Part shown: piece after piece, positions 33,915 through 45,277 of the stretch
Position numbering within the stretch: the stretch's first letter is position 1
Layout of the letters: each line of letters starts with the position of its first letter
DNA from: Diphasiastrum complanatum
Taxonomy: Eukaryota > Streptophyta > Lycopodiopsida > Lycopodiales > Lycopodiaceae
Assembly (NCBI GenBank): GCA_029204225.1
Contig: CM055107.1
Span: 31,211,410 to 31,275,409, forward strand
Direction of reading: 5' to 3'
DNA: 64,000 nt
The notes under the pieces: generated by a model
Databases searched by the model: none
Told to the model about the DNA's origin: nothing
Seen by the model: the letters and a program-made list of their open reading frames with translations, nothing else
Translations under genes and position numbers: made by a program

Positions 33915-34945
33915 CTAAACTAGTTGAATTTTTTTTAGCATAGATTTTGATAATACTCCAAGATGAGTTCTATGCTTCATAAACAAGTCCTTTCCCAATG
34001 CTTTGGTGAAGATATTAGCCACACACTCCCTTGATGAGACATGTTGAAGCTCCACTTCTTTTTCCATGACTTGATCTCTCACAAAATAATAAGCCATTCC
34101 AATATGTTGCTCCTTGCATGAAAAATAGGATTGCTTTCCAAACTTTGGGCTGAAAAGTTATCACAAAAAATGATTGGACACTTTTTAAAATCCAGCAAAT
34201 TAACATCCATTACCATCCTTTTGATCCATAGCATCTCCTTTGTGCATGAAGTTAAGGCTTTGTACTCGGCCTCACTAGATGATAAAGAGATTGTTTCTTG
34301 TTTCTTCGACATCCATGAGATAGCTCCATCATCTATGAAAAAAGCATGTGCACTTATGGATTTCCTATCCATTTGATCTCCAACAAAGTCCAAATCTGAA
34401 AATCCAAACAAGTTAGGGGATCATCCTTTATAAGTAATGCCAAAATATCTAGAACCTGAGATGTACCTCAGTACTCTCTTGCCTAGCTTCCAATGCTCCA
34501 CGCTAGGATCATGCATAAATTGACTTAATCTACCAACACAATAGCTTAGATAAGGTCTTGTGATGTTTAGATATATGAGTGAACCAAGTAGCTTCCTTTA
34601 GAGAGTAAAATCCTAGAAGGATCTTTCATTACCTCTTATAGTGAGCTTTACATTTGACTCCATTGGTGTATCAATAGATTTAGCATATACCATATGAAAT
34701 CTTTCAAGAATAGAATTAGCGTACTTCTCTTAACAAATGAAAGTATATTGAGAAGTTCTAAATATCTCTATTCCCAAGATATAATGCAAAAGACCAAGAT
34801 TATGCACCTCAAACTCCTTTTTGTGCGCCATCTTGATATCATCTATATCTTGATTGTTTCCTCCACTCAAAATGATATCATCCACATAGATTAGAAGAAT
34901 AGTAATATCATTTCCAACAAATCTGAAATAAAATAACTCTTTTGG
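33915..34945 (-). pseudogene. Copia family E RT end and RNase H
   Basis: A separate copia lineage on the minus strand. RT begins abruptly near 34945 and has the catalytic YVDD near 34880 (LLIYVDDIILSGG), then LGLLHYILGIEI. The connection domain is RLSQFMHDPSVEHWKLGKRV. RNase H has GFSDLDFVGDQMDRKS, GAISWMSKKQETISLSSSEAEY and the terminal RDQVMEKEVELQHVSSRE...IFTKALGK. Stops near 34730, 34610 and 34100 break it. Gag, protease, integrase and the front of RT are missing: at about 34950 it is joined directly to the zinc-knuckle region of a family C element, so the two were fused by insertion or recombination. Confidence 0.85.
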
Positions 34946-34949
34946 AGAA

Positions 34950-35171
34950 AATGCACATGATTGATGAACTGTTGCTGTTCTCCTGTCTATTTTGTGCTCA
35001 TTTGTTTCTTGGGTTCAGGCGGCAATCAATGGTTGCATGAACCTTCTTGTGGTAGTGGATACACTCAATCTTTGGATTGAGCCAACATGTATCAACTGTG
35101 TGTCCATCTCTTCTGCATCTCACGCAAGTCTTCTTTTCTCCACCTTGCTGCTTTGACCTCCCTTTGCTCTT
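34950..35171 (-). pseudogene. Zinc-knuckle segment of copia family C
   Basis: On the minus strand two knuckles are readable: CVRCRRDGHTVDTC and CIHYHKKVHATIDC. The second has lost its middle Cys and the Gly before His. The segment ends near 34950 at the junction with family E. Confidence 0.75.
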
Positions 35172-35891
35172 TCAGTTGCCTTTGGTCCCCTCTGCTTGCT
35201 GATCATGATCCTGCCTTTGATTCGACTCCCTCTTAGGCTTAAATTGTTTCTTGTATTTTTCTTTGTTGTCGTAGAGGGCCTGGTCAGAACCATCCTTGTG
35301 ATCAAGGTGTTCTCTCGCCTCGACTTCCTCTCGAATCTTGATAATTGCTTTTTCGAGGGCCATTATAGGATCTTTCGCGAGCAGGGTTGTTGTTATCTGA
35401 AAGGATCTGGGTAAGACTCTCAGCAGGTAAGTGAGCTGCTTCTCAGCTGACACTGCATTCTCTACTTCAGAGTTATGTAGTGATAGAAATAGATCCTTCA
35501 TCTTCCTTGAAAAAGAAGTGAGGTCTTTCCCATCCCACTGTAGATTTGTCAGCTGATCTTCCAACATCATGATTTGACTTCTTGATTTCGTTTGAAAGCT
35601 CATGAGTAGTGCATCCCACATCTCCTTAGCTTTGGAGAGTGTTTCCAGGTCAAGTGCGAGACTATCTTCGATGGATGAATATAGCAAGGCTACTGCCTTG
35701 TCATTTTTCTCCCTCCACTCACGTAGCTCTTTGCCTGCTGTCGTTGGCATCTCCTCTGTGCCATCCACCCAGGGGAAGAGTCCTTCACCCTTAAGTATCA
35801 GTGATGTCTTAACTTTCTAGGCTAGAAAGTTAGATCCTGAAGAATCTAGAACTATACAGATCTTGCTCTGTATGCTGCTGATTGAAGCCAT
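35172..35891 (-). pseudogene. Gag of copia family C, one stop
   Basis: A minus-strand ATG at 35891-35889 opens 239 codons of a UBN2-type gag ending at 35172. The only defect is a TAG at 35817-35819, in SNFLA(stop)KVKTS. The plus-strand relative at 19560 has Trp there, so this was a TGG-to-TAG change. The rest (TAGKELREWREKNDKAVA, KEMWDALLMSFQTK, QLTYLLRVLPRSF, LDHKDGSDQALY) is intact and nearly colinear with the plus-strand copy. Confidence 0.85.
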
Positions 35892-36002
35892 TGCTTCTGA
35901 AGTGTGTTCACTTGTTGATGGTTGTTTGTCTGAATGCTCGGCCTCCTGGATCTGATAGCTCTTCGGCTACGTCAGACTATGACAAGGTAGGCTCTGATAC
36001 CA

Positions 36003-36950
36003 CTGATGACAATTATGATGAAAGTCGTTGGAGTTGCAGTCATGAAAGAATCGTGAAAGCAAACCAATTCGGATGGAGTTCAGATCTGATCGCTGGTCAT
36101 TGCCAACTGTATCGTTCCTACAGTCCTCCAGAATGTACACTGCTGATCTACATTAATAGATTGATGTAGCATTCAACAAGAATTCAACCAATGTGCGAAA
36201 ATTAAATGAACAAGAGTGAATCACACACACGAATAATAGCAGACTAATTTGCATTCAAGATTAGACATAATAAAAGTGATATGTGTGCAAACGGCTACAA
36301 GATCATCTATTGATTCTCTGAATCTTCAAGCATTGCATGCAAATCCATGCAATGCGTTGGCGTGAGAGAAAATATAGTTCTCCCACAAGCAATGTCTCGC
36401 CTACTAGCGGACTTGTGGATCTACAGATCCTATGCAGAACTGTCTCGCACGCAGGCAGACTTGTGTTCTGTATTTTTCGTCTTCTTACTTACTAGCATCA
36501 GACTACTTCATCTATTGTGTCAAGTATCAAGTATCATCCAGAAAGTATATAGTCTCATCGTGTAACTCCTAGATTAGAGTGATTAAACATCTACAACTAA
36601 TCATGAATTACAAGAGTGGCAGATTAGCCACGACCTAGAGTGTATTTGCTGACATCATGCTATCAGATCATATATATGTACTTCTGGGTACTTGCATGAT
36701 CTTGTTAGTCCTTTTTGGAGCGTGAGGGCAGAAGGGGTGTCGCGACTATTTTTGAGCCGTTTGACTTTTTCCTGATGTACCGCGAAAAGATTCTCTTTCA
36801 CGAATCTTTCATGTTCGTGAATTCTCGTCAGGATGTTCGTGAACATTTTTGTTTCGTGTCTTTTGACTTTCGTGTTCGCAAACATTTTCGTCAGGCAAAG
36901 GGCTAAAAGCTAGCAAAGCTTTGGTAAAAGAAATGTTTTGTTTCTTCACA
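36003..36950 (-). repeat. 5' LTR of copia family C, minus copy
   Basis: The primer site (minus-strand TGGTATCAGAGCC) is at 35991-36003, giving the inner edge. The outer edge is taken at TGTGAAGAAAC (36950) from homology with the LTR at 18598-19476. It contains TCTCGC...ACTAGCGG and TTCGTGAACATTTTTG-type repeats. It sits inside an RNase H fragment (36951 onward). No matching 3' LTR is present in the window. Confidence 0.7.
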
Positions 36951-37045
36951 ACCAAGGCCCAATCTCATGGAACAGCCAGAAGCAGACCTCAGTTGCATTA
37001 TCATCAATGGAATCCGAATACATAGCTGCCACCGCGAACTTTTCA
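36951..37045 (+). pseudogene. RNase H scrap of a family D-like copia
   Basis: On the + strand NQGPISWNSQKQTSVALSSM and ESEYIAA are readable. They match the family D RNase H at 28118-28474 almost word for word. The left side is cut by the family C LTR, and coding sense is lost after about 37035. Confidence 0.75.
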
Positions 37046-37232
37046 TGAACAAAGTTGAGTTGATCTTCTTTAAGGCATTGAGTGATTCTATTATTGTGTA
37101 GATCAGTCATCCAAAGTCTATTCTAGATCGCCATTGAAACTCTTCTTCAGGGTGCATATGTATTGGCTTTATTATTAGTATTTCAGATTCATGTGTTTCT
37201 TGTCTATGCTAATTCAGTTGTCAATTGTAATA
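37046..37232 (+). repeat. Probable LTR end of another copia element
   Basis: It is inferred only from position: the sequence directly precedes a perfect primer site at 37233. No second copy is present in the window, so the left edge is unknown. Confidence 0.5.
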
Positions 37233-37244
37233 TGGTATCAGAGC
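37233..37244 (+). other. Primer-binding site
   Basis: A perfect TGGTATCAGAGC is followed 55 bases later by the start of a copia gag, the normal arrangement for the 5' end of an element. Confidence 0.8.
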
Positions 37245-37298
37245 TGAGATGCAAGATTGTTTGTGTTCTGAAAGTTCTGTGCAAAGCTAAGTAGTTTG

Positions 37299-37469
37299 AT
37301 GGCATTAGAAGGTGTTGCTATTCAATCAAGTATGCAAATACGTCCACTAGTGTTTTCAGAAGGAAAGTTGGATGGAACTAACTATACCTTGTGGAAGTTT
37401 AAAATATGTGTGATATTGGATTCCTACAAACTGTTGGAGAATATTTTGGAATTGGAGAAGTTAGAGTAA
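37299..37469 (+). pseudogene. Gag N-terminus of a further copia element (56 aa)
   Basis: ATG at 37299 opens 56 codons containing LVFSEGKLDGTNYTLWKFKI, the standard first block of copia gag, and stops at TAA 37467-37469. Nothing homologous follows, so only the first eighth or so of the element remains. Its N-terminus differs from families B, C and D. Confidence 0.8.
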
Positions 37470-38240
37470 TTTCGAGTTTATGACATTCATGTAACTTTGA
37501 ATGCAGTGCTTACATGTGAGACAACCCAATTTTGGTCCTAATTATTCATCATTGTTCTTTGAGTGATCATAATTGACCAACATCACATCAGATAGCTCAA
37601 TCTTGGTGTCTATCAATGTAAATAGCCCCATTTTGTTGTCCCTATCACTCGAGAAGTCAAAATTTGCTACCTAACATATGATTTTGTTGCTTATTACTTG
37701 ACATGGCTCTATCAAGTGACTAGACACAACAAGTATTATATTAAGACAACTCAAGTTCAACCCCTTGTCAAACCCCTATTACACGTGATAACTTAAATTT
37801 TATGTCTATGCGTGGTTTTGTTGCTTATCACCCGACACGGCTCATCAAGTGATCAGAGTCAACCAATCCCAAGTCTAGTATACTACGATAGCTCAAGCTT
37901 GACCCATTGTCAACGAAATTGACTCATATCACATGAGATAACTAAAATTTGATGTGTATATTTTGGAATAGCTCACTTTTGGTGAATATCACTAAAGGTT
38001 TCTCATAAAGTGACCAAATTCGAGAATTGTGTGCTCATGAAATAAATCAAAGTCGATTCCCATCACTTGAGATAGTTCAAATCTAATGTCCAATACAAGA
38101 TCTTGGTCCTTATCACTTGACATAGAAGATCGAGTGACTGAACTTGGTCAATCTATGATTTGGCACAATCAATTTTGGCCCCTAATAGATTGAATCTAGT
38201 CCTTGGGCAGGATGATTAGTCTACTGCTTGGAAGGACAAG
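37470..38240. repeat. Degenerate tandem repeat
   Basis: Related phrases recur: TTTTGTTGCTTATTACTTGACATGG (37682), TTTTGTTGCTTATCACCCGACACGG (37816) and TCTTGGTCCTTATCACTTGACATAG (38101), each followed by ATCAAGTGA- and CTCAAGTTCA/CTTGACCC-like words. Spacings near 134-142 bp suggest a decayed satellite. There is no coding potential. Confidence 0.6.
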
Positions 38241-39240
38241 AGAGCAATAGTTTTAATATAGGAGCATGAGCACTTCAACAGATGGACATTGCAAATGCTC
38301 AATTTTTCTTTGTCCCCCATCCCCATCTCAAGAAAAACTCATTTTACGCTCTCAATGATCCTCTGAAATCAAATTCGACTGTGATACAATCAATTAGTCC
38401 TGGCGATCCTCTTAGCATTGCCAATAGCACCTCTGCACAAGACCATAGCCAAGGATTTCACAAACAAAGATGTTTGATCCATTCCTCAACACTAGCAATC
38501 ATCTAACAACGTCCGCCGAGCTGCTGCTAGCTACTTCCTTTCCATCCACTCAACACAAAGTCTGAAAACACCCAACTACATTCCCCTACGCTCTTGTCAA
38601 TTGTTCCCATCTCCATCCATCAACAATCCCTTCACAAAAATAACCCACCTCCAATCCCTCCTCGGATCCCACCCATAGAGATTTCAGATCTCTTCTATCC
38701 TTAATCTTCCTTCAACTGGCTTTACTCGCACAGCACACAACCATGTTCCTCAAAATCTATTAGCTCATTGGTACCATACTTTGTGGAAGTAGTAGTATAT
38801 CTAGCGTCCCTCAGTGTATTACAAAGAAGAAGAAAGAAGATTGCGCCTAGCTTAACACATTTTTTTTTATTTTTAAAAAAACGTTTTGACCCAGTACATT
38901 CTGACGCAAAAGGGTCGGAACGGGTTTCTAAGGGACACATATATAACAAATTAATTAATACTTTATAAACTAAATAATGTCCACAACTTATATGCGACAT
39001 CAAACCACATATTTACATTTGTCATTTTTTATAAATCACAAAATTCTCTTAAACACATGGTCATTTTGTACCAACCATATCAAATCATCTACTTGTCTTA
39101 TATCAAAACAAAATATAATTAATACTCATTTGTTCTTTTGAAAAAATCATCAGAATAAGAGTCAGATCAATTTTTTAGTTCCATAATTTGTCTTTTTGAC
39201 AAACCACTCACTATATGACACCTTCCAAGTCATAATCACG
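38241..39240. other. No gene recognised
   Basis: C-rich then AT-rich non-coding DNA. At 38886-38938 there is a half-copy of the palindromic GGAACG element found in the malate dehydrogenase intron (GGGTCGGAACGGGTTTCTAAGG). Confidence 0.45.
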
Positions 39241-39254
39241 TATTTTTAGGCAAA

Positions 39255-39312
39255 TTTTTTTTTTCATGGCACTGCCACACGTGGCAAAAAAATACGTGGC
39301 AGAGCCACGCAA
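39255..39312. repeat. GCCACACGTGGC-type repeats, left cluster
   Basis: Inverted and direct copies of GCCACACGTGGCA, ACGTGGCAGAGCCACG and GGCACTGCC lie just left of the probable CACTA-like gene. The same motif family forms a larger cluster at 42545-42980 on its right. Such sub-terminal motif arrays are typical of CACTA/En-Spm elements. Terminal CACTA...TAGTG repeats could not be placed. Confidence 0.5.
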
Positions 39313-39430
39313 CACTTGAAATCTAAACAGTGTATGAAAAGGCCCTCATTCAATATTTCTCCACGCTTTCTTGTGGATTTCTTGAGGCTCACTATCTCAC
39401 TCAAGCTCTCACACTCTCACTCCCAAGCTT

Positions 39431-40060
<630 letters not shown>

Positions 40061-40127
40061 TTTCATTTTTCACATTTGATATCTTTCCAAGTTCTTTTCA
40101 CAACTTCATATCTTTCTCTCAATAGTC

Positions 40128-41268
40128 ATGTCTACTAGCGGTAGCGGAGCATCAAGGAGGAGGCCAAGATCCTCTTCCGGTGGAAGAGGACAAGCCTCGA
40201 GATTGGATTCCGATCGAGTGTGAGATTTTTATACTATGCTATCTCCGGGGGAAAGGCAAAGGATGAAAGCCCTTTGTCTTTCCGAGGGAGAATCCGATCA
40301 ACAAGATCGTGGATTCGTTTCGACGGAGATGCCGTCGGAAGAATCCACAAATATTTTCTATGACCTTGATGAGGACGGTTCCATCATCATTTACATTAGT
40401 GGGAAGGTCGTCATCAATAGATTGCACGACCTTACTCTTAAATACTTTGGTCACGATTTGTTTAACCCTTGGGAACAACAAGACCAAGGGGACAAAGACA
40501 AGATACTTGATATACTGTACCGTGAGTTTCCACAACCAAATTGATTTAATGACAAATGGGCAAAGACAAGTATGTGTGCGCATATTCGTCATAAGCGCCA
40601 ATCATTAAGACGATTATGTAGTAAAGGCAAGAAGAGGCATGGATGTGCATCTAAAAAAGATTGGGAAAAAGTTGTTTATGAATCCAAGCATCCTAATCCC
40701 GAGCGCTTTAAGCAACAAAGAGAGGCAACAAAATCAAGGCTTAATCTTTCAGGCCAATCTCACCTTGGATCGGGAGAGAAGGCCAATATGCATGTCCAAT
40801 TTGTAAGCAATTCTCTTTTAGCTAATTGCATTTCATATGTTTATTGTTTACCAATTATTTTTTGCTTTTTTATAATCATCGATTTGTGTTGATGTAGGTT
40901 GAAGATTATGGGCGTAAGTATACAAATGTCGAGTACAATATTGGATATTGCCAAGGCTATAGTGCCTTGGTTGATCATCTTGCGGCACAAGGCGTATATC
41001 CAAGGGTAAATTTTTGTTACATAAGTTCTATTTCTCATATTTTTGATACACAATTTGTATTTCATTTCATTTTTATGACATGTGTTTGGCTAATAATCAT
41101 TAATTTGTTTTGTGAATGTGTATATAGAGGACATCCGCTTCCTTTTTGGAAGAAAGTATGGGAGGAAACCAAGGAGAAGAAGGGAATGAAGATGAAGGGG
41201 ACGAAGGCGAAGACGAAGGACAAGATTCAGCTTCGGACAACGATGAGGGAGAAGATTACGAAGACTAA
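40128..41268 (+). pseudogene. CACTA/En-Spm (Ptta)-like transposase-associated gene
   Basis: Three exons with clean GT-AG, phase-0 introns: 40128-40802, 40898-41005 and 41128-41268, 308 codons in total. The first ~35 residues are Ser/Arg/Gly-rich. The middle (KVVINRLHDLTLKYFGHDLF, then KKDWEKVVYESKHPNPERF and QQREATKSRLNLSGQSHLGSG) resembles the plant Ptta/En-Spm 'Transposase_24' layout, where a (S/T)-G-S-x-S-like box follows a K-x-N-R motif. The C-terminus is strongly acidic (GEEGNEDEGDEGEDEGQDSA). Two in-frame TGA codons break it, at 40221 and 40542. The first could be avoided by starting at the ATG at 40236; the second cannot. The assignment rests on layout, not on a search. Confidence 0.5.
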
Positions 41269-41346
41269 CCTTATGCATTTGCTTGGATTGTCTCCTTTCC
41301 TTCAAAATTGCATAGCTTTCTTCTACAAAAGCCAACAATAAACCAA

Positions 41347-41475
41347 GAAGAAGGGAATGAAGAAAGTACGGAAGAAAACCAAGAAGAAGGGAATGAAGAT
41401 GAAGAAGATGAAGGTGAAGACGAAGGACAAGATTGGGCTTCGGACAACGATGAGGGAGAAGATAGCGAAGACTAA
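41347..41475 (+). pseudogene. Duplicated copy of the acidic last exon
   Basis: This repeats the acidic C-terminal exon of the gene above (EEGNEDEEDEGEDEGQDWAS, ending GEDSED and TAA at 41473). The two copies are separated by a ~75-bp spacer that itself recurs at 42001 and 42265. A tandem duplication of exon plus 3' flank explains it. Confidence 0.7.
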
Positions 41476-42121
41476 GAAGCTTACTATTACTTCTTAGATT
41501 TGATGTATTTTTAGTATTTGCAAAAGTAGAAAAAAAAAGGTATTATTATCAATGCTCTTTTCATGAATTAGATGCAAATATGTACACGTTTTTGAATTAT
41601 GAATATAAACTTTTGTATTTGATCATCTCTATCTCATTATGTATGAAATGATTGTTTATTGTTTATGTTATTCTATTTCATCTTGTATAAATTTGTTGCA
41701 AATATATACAAACAATAAAAAACAAACAAAAACATCAATTTAAGATGAAAAACATATCTCATCTATTGTTTGGACGATCTTTAATTTCTTTTAAGATGCA
41801 TTTCTTTTTTTCTCTATAAAAGCAAACAATGAAAACCAAATCATTGTTAGATTACAAATCAATCAACAAAATGATAATTGTTAGAATACAAATCAAAGAA
41901 TCATTGTTAAATTAAAAATCATTAATCATTGTTACATCAATCTCACCATGTTGAAGATACTATGAAAATGCACTACCAAAATTTAGAATGCATAATATAC
42001 CTCATGAATATGCTTGGATTGTCTCCTTTTCTTCAAAATTGCATCACTTTCTTCTACAAAAGCCAACAATGAACAATCATTCATTAACCAACTAATAAAC
42101 AATGAAAAACTAACAAACAAA

Positions 42122-42230
<109 letters not shown>

Positions 42231-42405
42231 AGCTTTTCTTAAAAATTTAGAATGCCTAACATACCTTATGCATTTGCTTGGATTGTCTCCTTTCCTTCAA
42301 AATTGCATAGCTTTTTTCTACAAAAGCCAACAATGAACAATCATTCACTAACCAACCAATAAACAAACCAATAAACAATGAAAAACTAACAAACAAAACT
42401 ATCTC

Positions 42406-42438
<33 letters not shown>

Positions 42439-42544
42439 CCAAAGCTTTTCTTTCAAAAGCTTCTCTTCACGAAATCGATTTGCAAATACAGTTGAGGCCC
42501 CGACCTTTTCCATTTCGTGGGTTTTTTTTTGTTAAAATATTTCT

Positions 42545-42985
42545 GCGTGGCAATGCCATGCCCTAAAAAAAATTCCAGAAAACTTGCCACGGCGTGGCAA
42601 GTTTGAGCTTACTAGAAAGATTGCCACACATGGCAAACTTCAAAAAAAAAAAATTAGCATTTTGCCACGCGTGGCAAAATTTAGCATTCTGGAAAAAAAA
42701 TGCCACGCGTGGCAGTGCCACGCATGGCAAAATTCCAGAATTATAAGCGTGGCAGTGCCACATGGATTTAAAACTTGAATTGCTTTGAGCCCCCCTCCCC
42801 TTCCCCCCCCAAAAAAAAAAATCTGTTCGGAGGAAGCGCCAGTGACGAAAAACTTTGACGGCGTGGCAGTGCCACGCGTTCATTGCCACAGAATTGCCAC
42901 AGACATTGCCACATGAGGGCCGTCGGGTCAAATCTGGTCCCCGTCTTATGTGTGTGGCAATGGTCATGGCAATGGGCCTATATTT
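42545..42985. repeat. GCCACGCGTGGC palindrome array, right cluster
   Basis: At least ten occurrences of the motif family GCCACGCGTGGCA / GGCAGTGCCACG / TTGCCACA in both orientations within 440 bp, sitting between the CACTA-like unit and the family B gag at 43035. Long A and C homopolymers separate groups. See the left cluster at 39255. Confidence 0.7.
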
Positions 42986-43034
42986 GTAGTTGTGATCTTA
43001 GCGTCATCGATACACTCGATAGACTAAGTTCCAG

Positions 43035-43859
43035 ATGGATTCTCAAAGTAAAACTGGTCTTATTGTAGACAAGCTGAATGGATCCAATTATCATTTGTGG
43101 AAATTCAAGATGAAGACCTTGCTAATCGCCAACGAGTTATGGGATGTTGTTATAGATATAGAAGTAAAACCTGAAGACGACACAGAAGACTCAAAGTGGA
43201 AATCGAAGGATGGTAAAGCTTTCGCACTTATTATCCTCAATATATCAGATATACAGATTGGACACATAGTTGAAGCTAAAACATCAAAAGACGTTTGGGA
43301 CATCCTAAACTCATTATATGACGTGAGAGACATAACTACTAAGTTACATCTACGAAGGAAATTCTTCACATTCAAGATGTCTAATGGTGATTCTCTTTAG
43401 AGTCACATTATCCAGTTTAAGAATCTCTTCAAACAGATGACCACTGTCAGATTAGTCATAGATGATCAAGACGCAATTATGACATTGCTTTCAAGCTTGC
43501 CCTCTACATATGAGAACTGGGTGATGATCATATCGACACACTCAGATTTAACTCCTACTAGAGTTATCACTATGTTGTTGCGAGAAGACAATAGAAGAAG
43601 TAAAGACACTTTGTTTACTTCCTCCTCTTATACTCTATATGTCAATAAAGGCTCTAAGCAACAGAAGCAGAAAAGCTCCAAAAAGGCTGCAATGAATCGG
43701 AATCTGATTATAAGTCAAGTACAATCATCAAATTCACAGTCGAAGAAGAAGATGTTTTACATGTATTGCAAGCACAATAACCATGAGATCAAGGATTGCC
43801 GAATTCTCCAAGTGAAGAATGTAGCCAAGCGACCTGATCAACAAGCAAACACAACATGA
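43035..43859 (+). pseudogene. Gag of copia family B
   Basis: From ATG 43035 a single frame runs to TGA 43857-43859 with one internal TAG at about 43398. It has the gag start DKLNGSNYHLWKFKMKTLL, the UBN2 core VWDILNSLYDVRDITTKLHL and LLSSLPSTYENWVM, and a degenerate zinc knuckle MYCKHNNHEIKDC in which the first Cys and the Gly are lost. The same LLSSLPSTYENWVM is found on the minus strand at 51444-51806. Confidence 0.85.
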
Positions 43860-43864
43860 TCAAT

Positions 43865-44900
43865 TCAAACTACTATCAAAGGTCTTATATGTTCCTAAAC
43901 TCTCTACAAATCTGTTATCAATAAGTAGAATTATAGATTTAGGTCATAAGGTAGAATTTGAATCTGATCAATGCAAAATTATTGATAGGAGTAATAAGAT
44001 CCTTACACTCGACAAGAGGCAGGGTTACTTATATATATTGGCACATTGTTATTCTGAGTCTAGTCAAGCCTTGAAAACTCTGTTCTAGTCAATAAAGCAT
44101 TATTATGGCATCATCGCTTAGGACACTTGAATTATGCATCTGTTTTGAACATTTCCAGACAATCCATGGTTCTTGATCTCGACTATCCTTCTGGTAAGGT
44201 CGATCTCCATGTCTGTCATAGCTACATCTTTGGAAAGCAGGCTAGGATTCCTTTTAGATCAAACCATAGGCATGCAGCAAAAGTTATGTTAGATGTTGTT
44301 CATACAGATGTATGTGGACCTATGAAAACTCTTTCATTGCTAGAAGTAAAGTATTTCATTAATTTTATTGATGAATTCTCCAGAAAAACAGCTATTTATT
44401 TCATTAAACAGAAATCAGAGGCTTTCATCAAATTTGGACAATTAAAGAGCATGTTGAGAATCAAACTAGCAAATGAATTAAAGCACTGAGGTCAGATAAC
44501 GGGAGAGAATACATCTCCACCGAATTCAAGGAGTATTGCCTTAACAACAGCATTGAGCAACAATAAATTACCTCATATTCGTCTCAGTCAAATGGTCTTG
44601 CTGAGAGAAAGAACAGAACCTTAGTCGAATCGGCAAAGTGAATGTCATCACATGCGACACTTCCGAAGTCCTTCTGGGTTGAAGCTATTTCAACAGCAAC
44701 CTATATTCTGAACATATGTCCTATTAAAGGTCTCTCAGACAAAACACCATTCCAAGTTTGGACAAGTACCAAACCTTCTTTATCAAACCTACGAGTTTTT
44801 GATTATACGCTTTTGCACAGATACCTAGTGATCTCAGAAAGAAGCTCGACTTCCAGAGTATCAAATGTATTTTCATCAGCTACACTACTTTAGATTAAGC
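43865..44900 (+). pseudogene. Copia family B pre-integrase and integrase
   Basis: Immediately after gag the frame is already in the post-protease region (LLSKVLYVPKLSTNLLSISR), so the protease active site is deleted. Pre-integrase follows: LWHHRLGHLNYASVL. Integrase has HTDVCGPM and FINFIDEFSRKTA, then, after a frameshift near 44480, RSDNGREYIST and NGLAERKNRTLVESA. A second stop lies before SSHATLPKSFW (44642-44893). GGEY is changed to GREY. It is strongly related to the inverted cassette at 5016-5845. Confidence 0.8.
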
Positions 44901-45277
44901 CTACAAATTATTCAATTCCATTGAGTCGAAGATATTCACTATCCGAGATGTCATCTTCATCGAAGATCAATTTATTGACCTCAAGGGAAAAGGCAAAGCC
45001 CACATAGCTAACTCTTTGGTTTCATCCGACACATTGAACTTCCTAATTCCTCAGTCGACTATTCTCATTGAAGGTCCAAGCTCTTCTACTTTTGACGAAC
45101 AACAAATCAACGACGAATCAGAAGATGATAATGTTGCAGTTCAGCAACTACAGTATGATGGAAATAATCAACTTCCTCTAGTACCCAGAAGATCTTCAAG
45201 AGCAAGCAAACCACCTAACTGGTATATCGACGAGTCTACAGCCTACCTTGTTCAGGAACTGATGTCTGTGATATCTT
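44901..45277 (+). pseudogene. Integrase-RT linker of copia family B
   Basis: FTIRDVIFIEDQFIDLKGKG leads into an acidic Ser/Pro-rich linker (open frame from 45016) and the block RRSSRASKPPNWYIDES. It breaks at AYLVQELMSV, about 30 codons before the NQTWT that starts RT at 46683. Those 30 codons are missing. Confidence 0.8.
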
